This document shows positions 13,521 to 24,650 of a DNA stretch of 64,000 nt, in pieces. Origin of the DNA: Cristatella mucedo (lineage: Eukaryota; Bryozoa; Phylactolaemata; Cristatellidae); contig WPIO01000014.1 of NCBI GenBank assembly GCA_009760855.2, positions 1,391,001 through 1,455,000 of the forward strand, in the 5' to 3' direction. The position numbers and the translations under genes were made by a program. Below the pieces are notes generated by a model. It searched no databases. It was not told where the DNA came from and was given only the letters and a program-made list of their open reading frames with translations. How positions within the stretch are numbered: position 1 is the first letter of the stretch; every line of letters begins with the position of its first letter.

Positions 13521-13700
13521 TAATGATAATAATATATTTGTTTAGCACCCTTGGAGAACTGAATCTTTCTCTAAGCACATTACAGATGTTGTTTAGAAAG
13601 CATTACCAAATAATTGGTGGTAACATCCGCACCCACCAAATGCCGTAATAAACAGGTATGTTTTGAGCTTGTTTTAAATTTCTTCACGTCAGGGATGTCC
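13521..13700 (-). mobile_element. LINE/SINE 3'-tail element, 'C' type
   Basis: The - strand ends in an ATTATTATCATT-like tail preceded by a stem-loop with GAGAAAGATTCAGTTCTCC and a GCGGATGTTACCACCAATTA block. The same block order recurs at 19865-20060. It is a relative of the LINE family 1 3' end with its own upstream sequence, and may be a separate LINE family or a SINE. Confidence 0.55.
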
Positions 13701-14319
13701 TTCTGTGGTCAAGACTGTGACTTCATGTTCATGCTGTAGTTATGCTATGGTCCTTTGATGTCTACTTGTGGACCAGCCGCTGAATTATGGCCCTTGACTT
13801 GGGCGGCTGCCCTTCGAGGTCTGTTTACGACCTTGCCCTTTGATGTGCACATTTATTGCTGTATCCTCTGATAAAGATGTACATGTAAGGGCCGAGGAAA
13901 GAGGGCTAAGCAGAGCTGGCCGAGCAGAGTTGGCGAGAGAATACCCTGAGTGAGGGCAGTTGGCTATGGCGTACAGAGTGAGAGCGCTGTCGAAATACAC
14001 CTTTGAGGCCTTCGTAGGCTCGCGGCTCGGTGCCGGAGCGCTCCGCCGGGCGTCAGTCGTTTCGGCATCATTCGTCGGACCGTATTTGTCCTATCCGGAG
14101 AGTTGCGGCCTGCGGTATTCATCTCACAGAGACCATTGTGTTTTGCAACTCGCCGGTCAGGCTCGGTGCGGACGTGAGGAACGCACGAGTGAGCACTTTA
14201 GGTGCCAATCTGCCTGAGCTAGTGAGAGCTAGGCGGACATGTAACGACAGAGTAGTACCCAGCGAAGTGTAATGCTAAAAGTGCCTTAAACGAAAAATCT
14301 AGTCTATGATATAAAAAGA
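13701..14319. other. Unassigned sequence
   Basis: Two overlapping + frames (13960-14217 and 14030-14272) are short and unrecognised. Confidence 0.3.
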
Positions 14320-14478
14320 GCTGAGCTGATTTACCAGCCTCATGTGCATAGCTGTAGAAGAGCGGTCACGGCCATCGGCCGCCGCTTGCAGCGGCGGCCG
14401 ATGAAGGACTACTGGACTCGAACCACGATCCTGGTCGAGAAGAGTGAGCACCCGTAGGCCCTGTACCCCTGGGCCTTA
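14320..14478 (-). mobile_element. SINE family B, diverged copy with enlarged body hairpin
   Basis: The tRNA-like head is degraded (GGATCGTGGTTCGAGTCC as box B). The body hairpin has become a perfect 14-bp stem with TGC loop (14373-14403). The end TGAGGCTGGTAAATCAGCTC matches the family terminus. Confidence 0.55.
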
Positions 14479-16029
14479 GACCCAGGGGGGTAGCAGAGTA
14501 AGAGTATGCTGAACAGCCATATTTGATTGACATGCCTTCAAGAAGTTGCCTGCACCCAACGGATGCATTTTTTCCAAGTGCTTGGGCAATTTATCAGGAG
14601 AAGAGTGGCAGCATATTCCTATAAAATTTATCAAGACAGAAGTGAGTGAAAACAGAATCCGTGAAAGCGTCGGTTAAGATTTGAGTAAGACCTACTAAAG
14701 CATTACGTAACGTCGGCGTTACCATCGACGATCAAGATAAGCCCAGGGCACCTTATTTCACATGCCTATACCTTTGAAAGTAAGGTGAACAATGGCTTCG
14801 CAACGGTTGGAAAATTCTGTACAGTATTAAGTAATGAGTGAAATATACTTACTAAGTTAAGTAATTCCTGCATGTTTACAGGTCGATAGATTATGACCGA
14901 CAGACAGGACAGACAGCCTCCACGTGACCTCGGTCGTCGAGTGCGAGCGCCTTAGTGCTACGTTAGCGCCGGTCGCACGGCAACTCTAGCAGCAGCGTTT
15001 GTCGCCATCATTGGTGAAGCGAGAATGTATTGAAAACGATCCGAAGCCTATACGAAGGACGTATCTTTAAAGTCTCAAGTCGCCGATCCTTAAATGAAAT
15101 GTTACGCTAAGTCGGATCGCCGGACGCCTGCTATGCACGGAGATGAGAGGCAGTTTAACCCCGCCGACGATGATAACAAAAGAAAGATAAAAAAGTCAAA
15201 AAGTCAAAAAGTCACTAGTCAGCGAGTCTCCATGTATGCAGGCCCTTTAACGGCTTTCTACTTCAACTGACCAATCATTCGAACCTTCGACTAGCAAGTC
15301 GGATAGGGAAGTTTAATTACTGCCAACGTAAGAACTGCTTGCGGGAGAGCTTGAAATGTAAGCTAGCGAAATAAGACTACAAACTCTCAGCAGAGCCGCA
15401 TCTCTAGACATCTAACAGCCTAGAATGCGCAGGAGGCAGTTGAAAATTCTCCCCTGTGAGACTGAAGATGGAGTCGAGTTCCGGGCATAGGCAAAAAACG
15501 ATGGTTGGTGGGAGACAGTGGGTAGTAGCTATTGTGGCAGGACGTGATTATAAGTTGAGCTGTGCTACACATTGATAAGACGAGGAAGATACGTCTATAG
15601 GCTTCGGTAATAGGTCTGTTGAAACGCCGCTAGTCTCCCACAGTTATTTAATTCTAGTTTTGAAGTTCAAGGCCGTCTACGCTCGTCGAAGAGATAACTC
15701 AATATTTTTTTAGAACATAAAATTTCGGAGACACTACACTTGCTATATTCTAATATTTAATTCTATCCTGAGCCAGGATATTCAGGGGCCAAGACCCGAG
15801 ATTTTTCTGTGCAGTGCAATACCTAAAAAGCAAAGAAAATTTATAGCGGACAATCATAGCTTCTATCCGACACGAAGTCGGCAGAAGGGCGTCGACTGGA
15901 AATAGGACATAATTTTGTCGCTGGTGATGGTCGGGCGCGTAGGTATTAGAACGACCCAGATCGCTGCCCCACCCCCACGCTCTAGGGGTGGTTGAATGCT
16001 CTCTGTCCAACCCTGGCTCCATCGGTCCT
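14479..16029. other. Unassigned sequence
   Basis: A short AAAAAGTC triplication (about 15190-15212) is seen. The rest carries no recognised element; frames are short. Confidence 0.35.
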
Positions 16030-16183
16030 GGTCTTAGCCCAGGAGATAAGATGCTCGCTCTCCACGACCACGGGTATGTGGGTTCGAGTCGTGCAATTGA
16101 CGATCCTATATTGCCCACTGCAAGCGGTGGTGATATCCATTAAGGCTCTTCTGCCGCTATACAAATGAGGCTGTTAAATAAGC
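16030..16183 (+). mobile_element. SINE family B, near full length
   Basis: The head has box A-like TTAGCCCAGGAGATAAGATG and box B-like GTGGGTTCGAGTCG. The body has CCCACTGCAAGCGGTGGTGA and ends GCTATACAAATGAGGCTGTT. Typical of tRNA-derived SINEs, which are transcribed by RNA polymerase III and mobilised by a partner LINE. Confidence 0.7.
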
Positions 16184-17857
16184 CACTGATCCTATGGACT
16201 GTAAAGAGTTTTGACCAGGCTATGCGGTAAATACCAGACCACGAGGTAATGCGAAGCTCGCTTTTTCTCGCACGTGTCCAATTATGTACACTGATACTTT
16301 TTACTCATCTAAAGAGGAAATCGTGCTATGACCAGAATCGTAGATGTGGCCGCTACCGTCACTACTGCTCAGCACGCAGCACAGAAACCGGCAGAAGTCT
16401 GTGCGGATTAAACCAGGACGATTCGTCAAGCAGCCCTGAACTCACGCAGGAAATTACGCGAGTCCGCGGACTGTTGTCATTATTACGATTGTAGGGCACT
16501 CAGGGCACATCAGATACATTCATTAGCGAATGGACGACATAAGGTCTACTTGGCCCAAAAACCACCTTATAGACAAGCAGGCAGTGCGGCCACACTAGGT
16601 CTCATAGGTATCCGCTTGGCTTTGCAGCTCAACAACCTTGTCCGTGATGAGGTTGTTTCTTCTGAAATCCTCATTTTTGCGTTTGTAAAAAATTCCCCAT
16701 TCGTAGTTGCGACCTGGACGAGGTATGAATTTAAGCGGGTCTTAAAAATGACACGCCGAGGAACGCTGCACACATAGTCAGCTTATGAAGTAAAGTATCC
16801 ATGAACTCTCCAACGCGATAGAAAGAAGCCCTACCATGTTTCAAAATGGCTACTTCTGTATCAGTGCGGCTAGACTAATAAGATTAGCATAAAATCACCT
16901 GGCGTGACCTTTCCCATGCTTATAAAATGTCATTTCGTGATTCTTGTCACACTTTTTCTTCACGTCTGGCAGTACTGTTGAGATTCTTTGCCGTCCAATT
17001 GGGCTGCAGGGAAGTTAAGCGAAAGAATCGGCCAGAAAGCCTGCGGATGCTTTGTGTAAGCTCACCGCCGCGTCCTAATCGCAAGAAACCACACACAATC
17101 ACTTCTTTACCACTAGAAAACCTATGGGAATTACGTAAAGTCGTTGAAAAAAGCTCCGTGGCTACTGAGAAAGACTCGAAAATCTCGGGCCGCGGCTGGG
17201 AGGGAGTCTGCATTGAACGGCGCTGCTTCTGATGTCAGCACCAAGCCACACAGCACGGCCTTTTTCCAAACGAAAGAACTCGACGTCGCAAAATTAATGC
17301 AGCCTAAAGTCTGAGGGCCTGCTGGCGCAAAGCGCGGGCCTCTGTAAACAGCCCCGGGAATTGGTGGAAACTGTCCAGCTGAAAGGAGAAACGCCCTGAA
17401 CACGAACAGCCTTGACATTTCGAGTCTGCATTTTGTACTCCAACTGGCTCAGAGTAGATGTGTTGTCTGCGCGCTAGCGTGTTTGTGTATGCGCGCGTGT
17501 GTGCGTTGACAAGATACTGTTCACGGGTCACAAAGCACTCTGCCACAGCTCACATTCATTTAAATTTTGCCGTAGATTTGCTGGCGCTAGAGGGGGAACT
17601 CAAACCCAACTATTTCTGGACTGCCGCACCGTCTTAAATCGTACTTCATTGGCACTCTTTTTAAGCGCGCCAGTTGAAAACGAGTGCTACTAGAATTACC
17701 CCAGCGAATGCCATATTTATAAAACAAGGGCGCTTACCTAAGGCAAAATTGATCATATAATCATGAGCTTCCAGGTGTTCAGTAGTAGCAGTGGAGGAGC
17801 CAGCATCAACAGAACAGCAGCAAATGTACTAGATTATCGGCAGTTGTTGTAGTATGT

Positions 17858-17867
<10 letters not shown>
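16184..17867. other. Unassigned sequence
   Basis: Only short frames. The pair 16927-17232 (+) and 16947-17213 (-) overlap on opposite strands and neither has a motif. Confidence 0.35.
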
Positions 17868-17932
<65 letters not shown>

Positions 17933-17965
17933 TTGTGTATGTGTACGTGTACGTGTGTGTGTGTT
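17868..17965 (+). repeat. (GT)n microsatellite
   Basis: Pure to 17926, then imperfect with TA/TT/CG interruptions. The Cys-Val open frames across it are repeat artefacts. Confidence 0.95.
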
Positions 17966-18311
17966 CGCGCGAGCGGGCAGGCATGCCTGCGTGCGCGGGT
18001 GCACTTTACGAGCGCGTGTGCGATATGTATGCGGACGAGATTATGCATGAATAATCTAACGCCAAACGCGATCCATTTACGAGGTGAGCATATACTTGCC
18101 ATTAACTTACAGTAGTACAGGGATGGAAAGCCTTCGCTCAAGACTGCTTCTTCGAATTCGTATTAGCGGCATGTGCGCTGAACGCCCTTTTTGTATTTCT
18201 GAAATGCACATACTGTATATGCTCGGAGAAATTGGGTGGCATCAAGTGCACCCACTTGCCCTGCGAGCTGTACATAGGTAGAACAACGCGATTGTGCCAG
18301 CCCACTGTAGC

Positions 18312-18690
18312 TGCTACCAGTGGCATGATGGATCAGGCGTATCGGCTGCTGAGCGAGCGTCGGTCTTGGAAACGAGCTCGAAGCAACGCAAGCTCTCGGA
18401 AGCACCAAGGATGACAAGTAGCACATTGTCACCGACGAGTGCACATGTCGGCACGTGGTTCTGTTCCTCAGTTTCCTCGTCCTTGATGTCCATAAAATAC
18501 TTTCGATGCTCGCCCTTGCAGCACGTACTACGCACGACAGGCCAGGAAGCAATGGAAGCAGAGGCCGGTCGGTCTCATCGACATCATGTAGATGTACATG
18601 TGCCGCCTTGATTTCTCCTGCTGCTTTCTGAGGTCCTCGTTGCCATTGGTGATGACTACCGGTTTCACCTAAACACCTGCCCATTGAGCT
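18312..18690 (-). pseudogene. Frameshifted coding-like fragment of an unrecognised protein
   Basis: Reading the - strand from about 18687, a TTTAG acceptor-like site is followed by VKPVVITNGNEDLRKQQEKS and then MSMRPTGLCFHCFLACR, where a TAG follows. A one-base shift continues as RSTCCKGEHRKYFMDIKDEE, NHVPTCALVGDNVLLVILG and SLRCFELVSKTDAR. The composition, Cys pattern and smooth continuation across the shift look like former protein-coding sequence. I do not recognise the family. It may be a decayed exon, a processed copy or a transposon ORF. Confidence 0.35.
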
Positions 18691-18857
18691 TTGCCGAATC
18701 GAGCCAAGCCCACTAAATAATAATAAGAAGGATAAGGTCTTGCATAGCGAACCAAGACAGCCGAATCTGTATCCGGGCACTTCACAACTCAATCCACGAC
18801 TTCGATGGCCCAGTTTTCCTAGGCCTCAATGCCTCACTGTAGCGAGCTCTTTGGTTA

Positions 18858-19003
18858 ATAATATAATAACATAATTCATTTATATAGCACCCCAAGAGAA
18901 CTTAATCTCTTTTCAGGCGCTTCACAAATGCCTCGGGGCTCGAGCCCACGACCTCAGTCAAACCTTGGTCGGGGCGAGCACCTTAACCGCTAGACCTGGT
19001 TGG
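18858..19003 (-). mobile_element. SINE family A, well preserved
   Basis: On the - strand: box A region GGTCTAGCGGTTAAGGTGC, box B GGGCTCGAGCCCC, then a GAAAAGAGATTAAGTTCTCT stem-loop and TATATAAATGAATTATG end followed by an AT-rich tail. It is close to the 27281-27420 copy. The AC insertion next to the head (GACCTGG) is private. Confidence 0.8.
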
Positions 19004-19228
19004 ATCGTCTAGCCCATTAACGAGCAACATCCTGTCAAGTATTTTGAGTACTCAAAGTTGTACGACGAGTTTCTGGGTGAGAGGCAGCTCTCGCGTTTTG
19101 CCCACAGATCTGCATAGATATTAGACCACTGCCTCCTCCTCTAGTTATGGGAGTTATGGCCCATGCACTCTACGACTTGACAGTCGCAAGTGCACCCTGG
19201 TTGACGTGGGCCACCATTCATTGAAAGG

Positions 19229-19296
19229 CTGCTCTCCCTCCTTCTCTCTACTCTCCCTCTCCCTCTCTTTACTCTCCCTCTCCTTGTCCCCTCGCG

Positions 19297-19358
<62 letters not shown>

Positions 19359-19375
19359 ATCTGTCCCTGTCTCTC
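19229..19375 (+). repeat. CT-rich tract with pure (CT)n core
   Basis: CTCTCCCT-type repeats lead into a pure CT run (about 19298-19356). Opposing Ser/Leu and Arg/Glu frames are artefacts. Confidence 0.95.
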
Positions 19376-19864
19376 TAATTCGGTCAATCCAGCTTAGTAA
19401 TCTCCATTATAAAACGCACTCTTTAAAATGAATGGGTTTTGACTGCCTGAACCCGGCAGCAGATCATTATCGTTGGGTTTTCTATTCATTGTTCCGACTT
19501 CTGCTTAGAAAATCTTGTTTTCCCTTCTTCCTCTCCTTCTCCAGCTCCCTCTCTTCTCCCTTCTCTGTCCAGCACAGCAGTGACTTCTTTGCCTGGGTCT
19601 TGGTACGTACATTTTAGCATAGACCTGTACATTTTGCCAAAGCGTCGCGGCGTGTGTATTCGCTCTTTACTTAGCTTTAGATAAAATTGATCTATACGAC
19701 CAGCATTAATCCTTAAATAACAATCCAATAGACAGTGAGGCGCGACTTCTGGCGGCATTTTCAAGCCTACGTTCAGTATTCCTTGATTGTTTTTTATATC
19801 AACCATACACCAGAGGACGTTTAGGACGGACATGTCGGTTAGTCTGAGGTGCAAACTCGTGTAG
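19376..19864. other. Unassigned sequence
   Basis: It includes another pyrimidine-rich stretch (19500-19575). No recognised gene. Confidence 0.3.
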
Positions 19865-20060
19865 GACATAATAAGAATAATACATCCGTATAGCGCCCTC
19901 AGAGATCTGAATCTCTTTCTAAGCACTTTACAGATACTGTATAGAAAGAATTACCACACGATCGGTGGTAACATCCGCAAGCGGCAAGTATAATGTAAGC
20001 AGGTACACGCACACGAGGAACCGAATCGGAAAGACCCACGAAAATGCTGTAATAAGCACT
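19865..20060 (-). mobile_element. LINE/SINE 3'-tail element, 'C' type
   Basis: Same block order as 13521-13700: ATT-like tail, GCGCCCTCAGAGA stem-loop arm (as read on +), AAGCACTTTACAGATACTGT, and CGGTGGTAACATCCGC. It resembles the LINE family 1 3' end only in the terminal stem-loop. Confidence 0.55.
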
Positions 20061-20329
20061 GGCTACCGTCGTATTGTATGTTGCAGCAGCAAGTGCAAAC
20101 GTTCGGTGGAAGGTTCAACGGAATGGCAGAGGACGCGAGTTTGCTGCGAACAACACCAACTTGTAGAGTCTTCAGGGTTATTTAGCAACATGTGTTTTAG
20201 CTGCTGAAACGGAAACACATACTCCGACGAGAATGAAATCCGCACGAAACGATCGTATGTGCAGAAAGTGGTGGCGATAGATTAGCGGTCGATTGGGCAC
20301 AATTTTGTCAGGAAAAATTTGACCAAGGA

Positions 20330-20560
20330 TGCCTTACGCTAAGGGCTTGAACGCCAGTCGCACGCATCGTCCGACCGTCGTGCTGTTCTAGTTCTAGCTC
20401 CCGAACCATCCGCGCTATTCAGCATCTAGTCATCTGGCCGTCCCTCGCGCTGAATTGAAACCTTTCGGTGATCAAGCATTCAAGTCGTACGCACAGAAAG
20501 TCTGGAACTCGCCCCTGGTAACAGTCAGTGCTACTGACTGTAACCAGAGGCGAGTTCTAC
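20330..20560 (+). mobile_element. LINE relic ending in a hairpin
   Basis: Around 20455-20515 the + strand reads LKPFGDQAFKSYAQKVWNS, the family 1 C-terminal signature (usual form LKSFGDRAFSSYAPKAWNS). The coding relic then enters a near-perfect inverted repeat (20505-20557). Upstream sequence is too decayed to align by eye. Confidence 0.6.
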
Positions 20561-21120
20561 ACTTTATTGTTCACCTCCCTGAATGATGCCAGGTCAGTGC
20601 CATTGCAGGTCCTGACTCCTTACCTGCGACAACACAGCATCATTTAAGGCTCAGCCGAAGACGCATCCCGCTCTGCTCTCCTCTGCGCCCTAGCGATCTT
20701 GTCTTTTTGGTTCCGATGCGCTTTTCGTGCTCGCCGGTTTCGTGCTTGCGCGCTTACCTGCTTACCTGTGCATGAGTCAGTGCACGGTACTAGAGAGAGG
20801 CCCGACTAGCCGGTGGCCACGAGTGTCTCTGTCTTACTTTAGTATGCTAGCCTAAGCACGATACTTGCTTGCTTTTACATTATAGAGATGCGGATGCTAA
20901 AACGATTGTGTAGCAGTAGCCGAGAAGAGCTTGAAACTGAAAGAGGCAGGCTCGACAACGGCTAGCTCACCTCCATTTCCATTAATCTACGAGTGTGATT
21001 AAATTAGAAACCTTCTGGGGGTCGCATCGGCGATACCCGAGCAGTTCGTCGACTTTCGCCAGATCTAAGTAACAGCGAAAATATCGATAGTAGTAATAAT
21101 AATAATGATAATAATATTAT
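20561..21120. other. Unassigned sequence
   Basis: A short AATAATAATAATGATAATAA tract (about 21092-21115) may be the tail of a lost element. Nothing else recognised. Confidence 0.3.
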
Positions 21121-21272
21121 CTGATTTAAGAGCTCATTTGTGTAACGGTAGAATGGCCCTAACGGCTATTACTACTGCTTTCAGTTGGCAATAAAGAAAC
21201 GCACGCTGCAGCATTCGAAACCTGACCTCGATCGTGAAGTGCTAGCACTTATCTCATGGGCTATCACGGTCC
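21121..21272 (-). mobile_element. SINE family B copy
   Basis: On the - strand: GTGATAGCCCATGAGATAAG (box A region), GGTCAGGTTTCGAATGC (box B region), then the body with CAACTGAAAGCAGTAGTAAT and GCCGTTAGGGCCAT. It is diverged but colinear with the family. Confidence 0.6.
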
Positions 21273-21362
21273 TTGTCAAGAGCGGCAAGTATCGGGCTGC
21301 TAACAGCTAACGGTGAATCGAACAAAGAGAAGGCATTACAGAGACAAACGTTCAAAGTGGGA

Positions 21363-21445
21363 AGCCTATTATCGAGCGTCTGAATAGAGATTACGTTCTC
21401 TTAGGGTGCTATACAAATGAATTAATATATTTTATATTATATATA
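21363..21445 (+). mobile_element. SINE family A tail fragment
   Basis: Only the shared 3' end remains: GAGCGTCTGAATAGAGATTA, TTCTCTTAGGGTGCTATACA and AATGAATTAATATATT. The tRNA-like head is absent. Confidence 0.6.
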
Positions 21446-21689
21446 TTAGGTGATAGTAGCAAATGCAACGCACAGAAGCACTCTTCACCCGTCGCTCTTT
21501 GCATTATCTCACTGCCCAACTTCAAGCTTGCGACTACTAGCCGAATGTCGAAGTTCACCTCCCAGTCTAAGGGAACTGCCAGCCCTGTAGAACCTCCTGT
21601 ACTCCCCCACACCCGAACCTACTGTTCTACTTATGAGATGCACAGGTGACAGCTGCTGCCGTAGATAAGCAGCACGATACACATTTCCT

Positions 21690-23315
21690 TTGCCTGAGGT
21701 CTGGTCCCACATCGTCCAGAACGGCTTTTGTTAGGCCACTCATTTAAGTCATCGAGTCTTGACTAAGAGAACTTGAGCACCTTGTGCCCAGTCTCTCTGT
21801 CGAGGTTCGTCTTACTGATTCGCATAGGAGCAGATCAGCTAAAATTCTTATGTCTAAGCTTCAAAGCTAGTAAGTAAGTTCAAGTTAGTTTTTAGAATAA
21901 ATCACTCCGCACACCGAGTCAGCATTGCTTTGAATGTACAACGACCTGGAAAGCTTGACTTAGGTAGAACGTCTGGGCTAGTTCCAATGGATCTCTCGAC
22001 AGTGTTTGATACCATCGATCAAATAGTCCTTCTGGAGGAGCATCTATAATATCGATTGGGAGTCACTGACACAGCACTGCAATGGTCAAGTCACATATGA
22101 GTAAGAGATTTACCAGGAACTGGCATCAGCGGGCAACTGTAATCCAGCGAGCCTCAATGAACCCGTTGGAGTAGGCTAATGATCTGTGATTGGTCCACTT
22201 CTTTTCACAGTGTATACTCTCCTTCCTGTCGATGTAATCGCCAAGCACAGTTTTGGCTTACATTTTTTTTATGCAGATGGCATACCGTTGTACCTGTACT
22301 TTGATTCCTCGCTGCCTTCCAGCACGGTAAGCTATCTCAACTCTATTACAGCTTTTATCGCAGAAGTTCTCCCTTGGATGGCACGTCGAGCTCTTTTAAT
22401 TCCTTTGCAAACGTATTTCTGACGTCCGCACTCGGATGACATCGGAATTTCTCAATTTGAAAGACGATAGAATAAAATGTACTAGCTGTGAGCAAAAAAA
22501 ATGTTACTCAAGAAACTAGAAATCTAACCCTCAAAATTGGTTTGCCAGCTTATCTCCTGTGGCGTCTGCAATAAATCTGAGTGCCCTGTTCCAAAATTAC
22601 TTTTCACTAGGTGACCGTGTTAGCTCCACAGTCAATCCGCCTACTTTCAGCTCCGTAGCATCGCAAAAAAGTGAGAGCACCGCCGAGTTGATCCGTGCAT
22701 TCGCGACATTCCGTCTCGAATTCCGTAACTCACTACTCGCACGACTTCCAGCCTGCGAAATAAGGGGCTTGTAGTTTGCACAAAACTTTTCGGCCACTAT
22801 TGTCTGTCGTGAACGCCGTAATTGCCACAGTATGCCATTTCTCACAATTCCGCACTGGCTCCCCATCAAGCAGCTCCTCGCCTTAAGGATTTGGTCGCTC
22901 GCATTTAGACGCCTTCAATTTTTTGCTCCATAGTGAATACTTCCCAATCAGGCTTCGCATCATGCCACCCGCTCTTCTCACGTGTTCGTCTGACGACTTC
23001 TCAGGTCGCTTAGCTTTGTCAAACTATCCTCAAGTCCTTTGCGAACCGTGCACTAACTTCAAATGCTCCAATAAGTCCGGAACGCATTACCAGCTGACGT
23101 TACGACATTCTCTGGCAATTAAGAGAAGCTAAAAAGATCAACCTGCTCCTCAAAGCATTCACTCTGTCCATAGGAATAGTCCTTTGTGTGCGTCTTGGAA
23201 TTGTGCACGCGATCGCGAACAAATTGACATGCTTCATTTCCAGAAAATATAAAGCACCTATAAAGAGATTTAGTTCGCTTTAAGCACTATACTCAAGCTT
23301 CATCATGATTACTAT
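21690..23315 (+). mobile_element. LINE family 1, longest copy: RT core to 3' end, inactive
   Basis: The + strand preserves RT landmarks in order. These are a STES-like helper region (about 21915), LSTVFDTIDQIVLLEEHL (motif A, usual LDLSAAFDT), IGPLLFTVYTL (the GS-x-GPLLF box), and FYADG at 22267-22281 in place of the catalytic YADD, so one aspartate is lost. Downstream come the family C-terminal blocks and a decayed GCACC...GTGC stem-loop near 23255-23290. Many stops and shifts break the frame (for example in the 22040-22180 stretch). It is useful because it ties the C-terminal fragments elsewhere to an RT. Confidence 0.85.
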
Positions 23316-23383
23316 TGCTATCATTTTATGCGTGTGATAATTGGGTGTAGTATTGCCAGTAATCGGCTCACGTGATTCGTCTG

Positions 23384-23462
23384 TAGCAAAGGTGAAGAGC
23401 CTAGAAATTTATTTAGTCATCTCAGGGCGCTATAAAATGCGGCATCACTATTAATTACATAA
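23384..23462 (+). mobile_element. LINE 3'-tail remnant
   Basis: GCAAAGGTGAAGAGCCTAGA, then TCAGGGCGCTATAAAATGC and an ATTA tail: a lone terminal stem-loop of the LINE type without coding sequence. Confidence 0.5.
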
Positions 23463-24650
23463 ACTTCTCAGTCCTAAACGTATTTTTGAATAGCACTTAC
23501 AGTTGTCTAATGAAAGCCTGACTACTAGTGCTACAACGCTGACAGCTGCTTGTTGCATTGCCCTGAGTCGCATTGTAGCTGCTGCAGCTACCAGTCTACG
23601 AGGCCCTCGCGTGGTCAGAATGGCGCCTTTGGCTGCTGAGCAATCGTGAAACTAAGGTGCAACTGCGGCGCTGACGCACTACAAGAAAGTTCTAAAATGG
23701 ATACCTGCAGTGCTTGCGGCCACAAATGGAGTATTTAGACAACGCACTTCGGAGGCGTGCCGGCCTTTCAAATAAACTCTGTACAGCACATATATGAGGG
23801 CAATTAGGGACATTCATTTGCTACCAAGCTTGGTGCAGTGAGAAAGGCAAATAGCGTCTGGCCACTGGTGGGAAAAAGCTTAAGTAATTGAGAGCTCTCC
23901 TGCTGACTTGTAATTGTTGGGCGAACCTGGAGCTTGGGCCGCGAGTTCAAATAAAATGAGCTTGTGTTGAGCTGAAAATTGTGCCCGGTGTGCTGACAAT
24001 TAAGCACGCACCAGTAAAACGCAACGGTAGCGAAATCTGAAGCTCGATGTGACGAACGAGAGCCACTTAGCTGCTGCGCCGTCTTTCATTGAAGGCACAG
24101 GTCGCGTACCAGTCCAGTCTATTGCAAGCGCGAGATACTGTCTACTTCGCTGCACCGCGATAAATGTACGCATAGATAGACGCTGCAGATAGACGTGCTC
24201 CCAACGAGATCGCAGCCGGCCTTTCTCATTTTCCTACACTGCTCCGTACTACAGCGGAGCCTAATTCTGATACAGCAGGCCCGTTCTATTTGATCGCTGC
24301 TAGAGATGATCTCTGCTGCTTTCCCTATTGACTTTGCATGTGTGTTTAATTTTAAAATGCGCCGATTCTGTACTACATCCGGCGTCAGGCGTCAGTAGAC
24401 TCTCTTATGAAGGCCGTCGCGCGGTCCAAATTTTTAATCGAGGACATTCCAAAGCTATTCTTCTAGGAAATCGTGTCAATCGTGCTCGTCCTCAAGGCGC
24501 CGTCCTTTTTCTTAGTCTTCCTCAGGCCGTCGTCCTCTTTCTTCGTTTGCAGCAAACCAAACCCTCGCAGCGATACGATTATGCTACGATACGATATATT
24601 ACGACATATTACGATTACGATACAATATATATCATGGTGATTTTCTCTCG
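23463..24650. other. Unassigned sequence
   Basis: A TACGAT-rich low-complexity stretch (24570-24632) is the only structure. Frames are short. Confidence 0.35.

Noticed and set aside
17806-18141. His-Thr and Cys-Val repeat proteins
   Set aside because: Translations of the (GT)n microsatellite.
18163-18792. Single 209-aa - strand frame
   Set aside because: Starts at a non-AUG codon and runs in a different register from the more protein-like pieces listed as a pseudogene.
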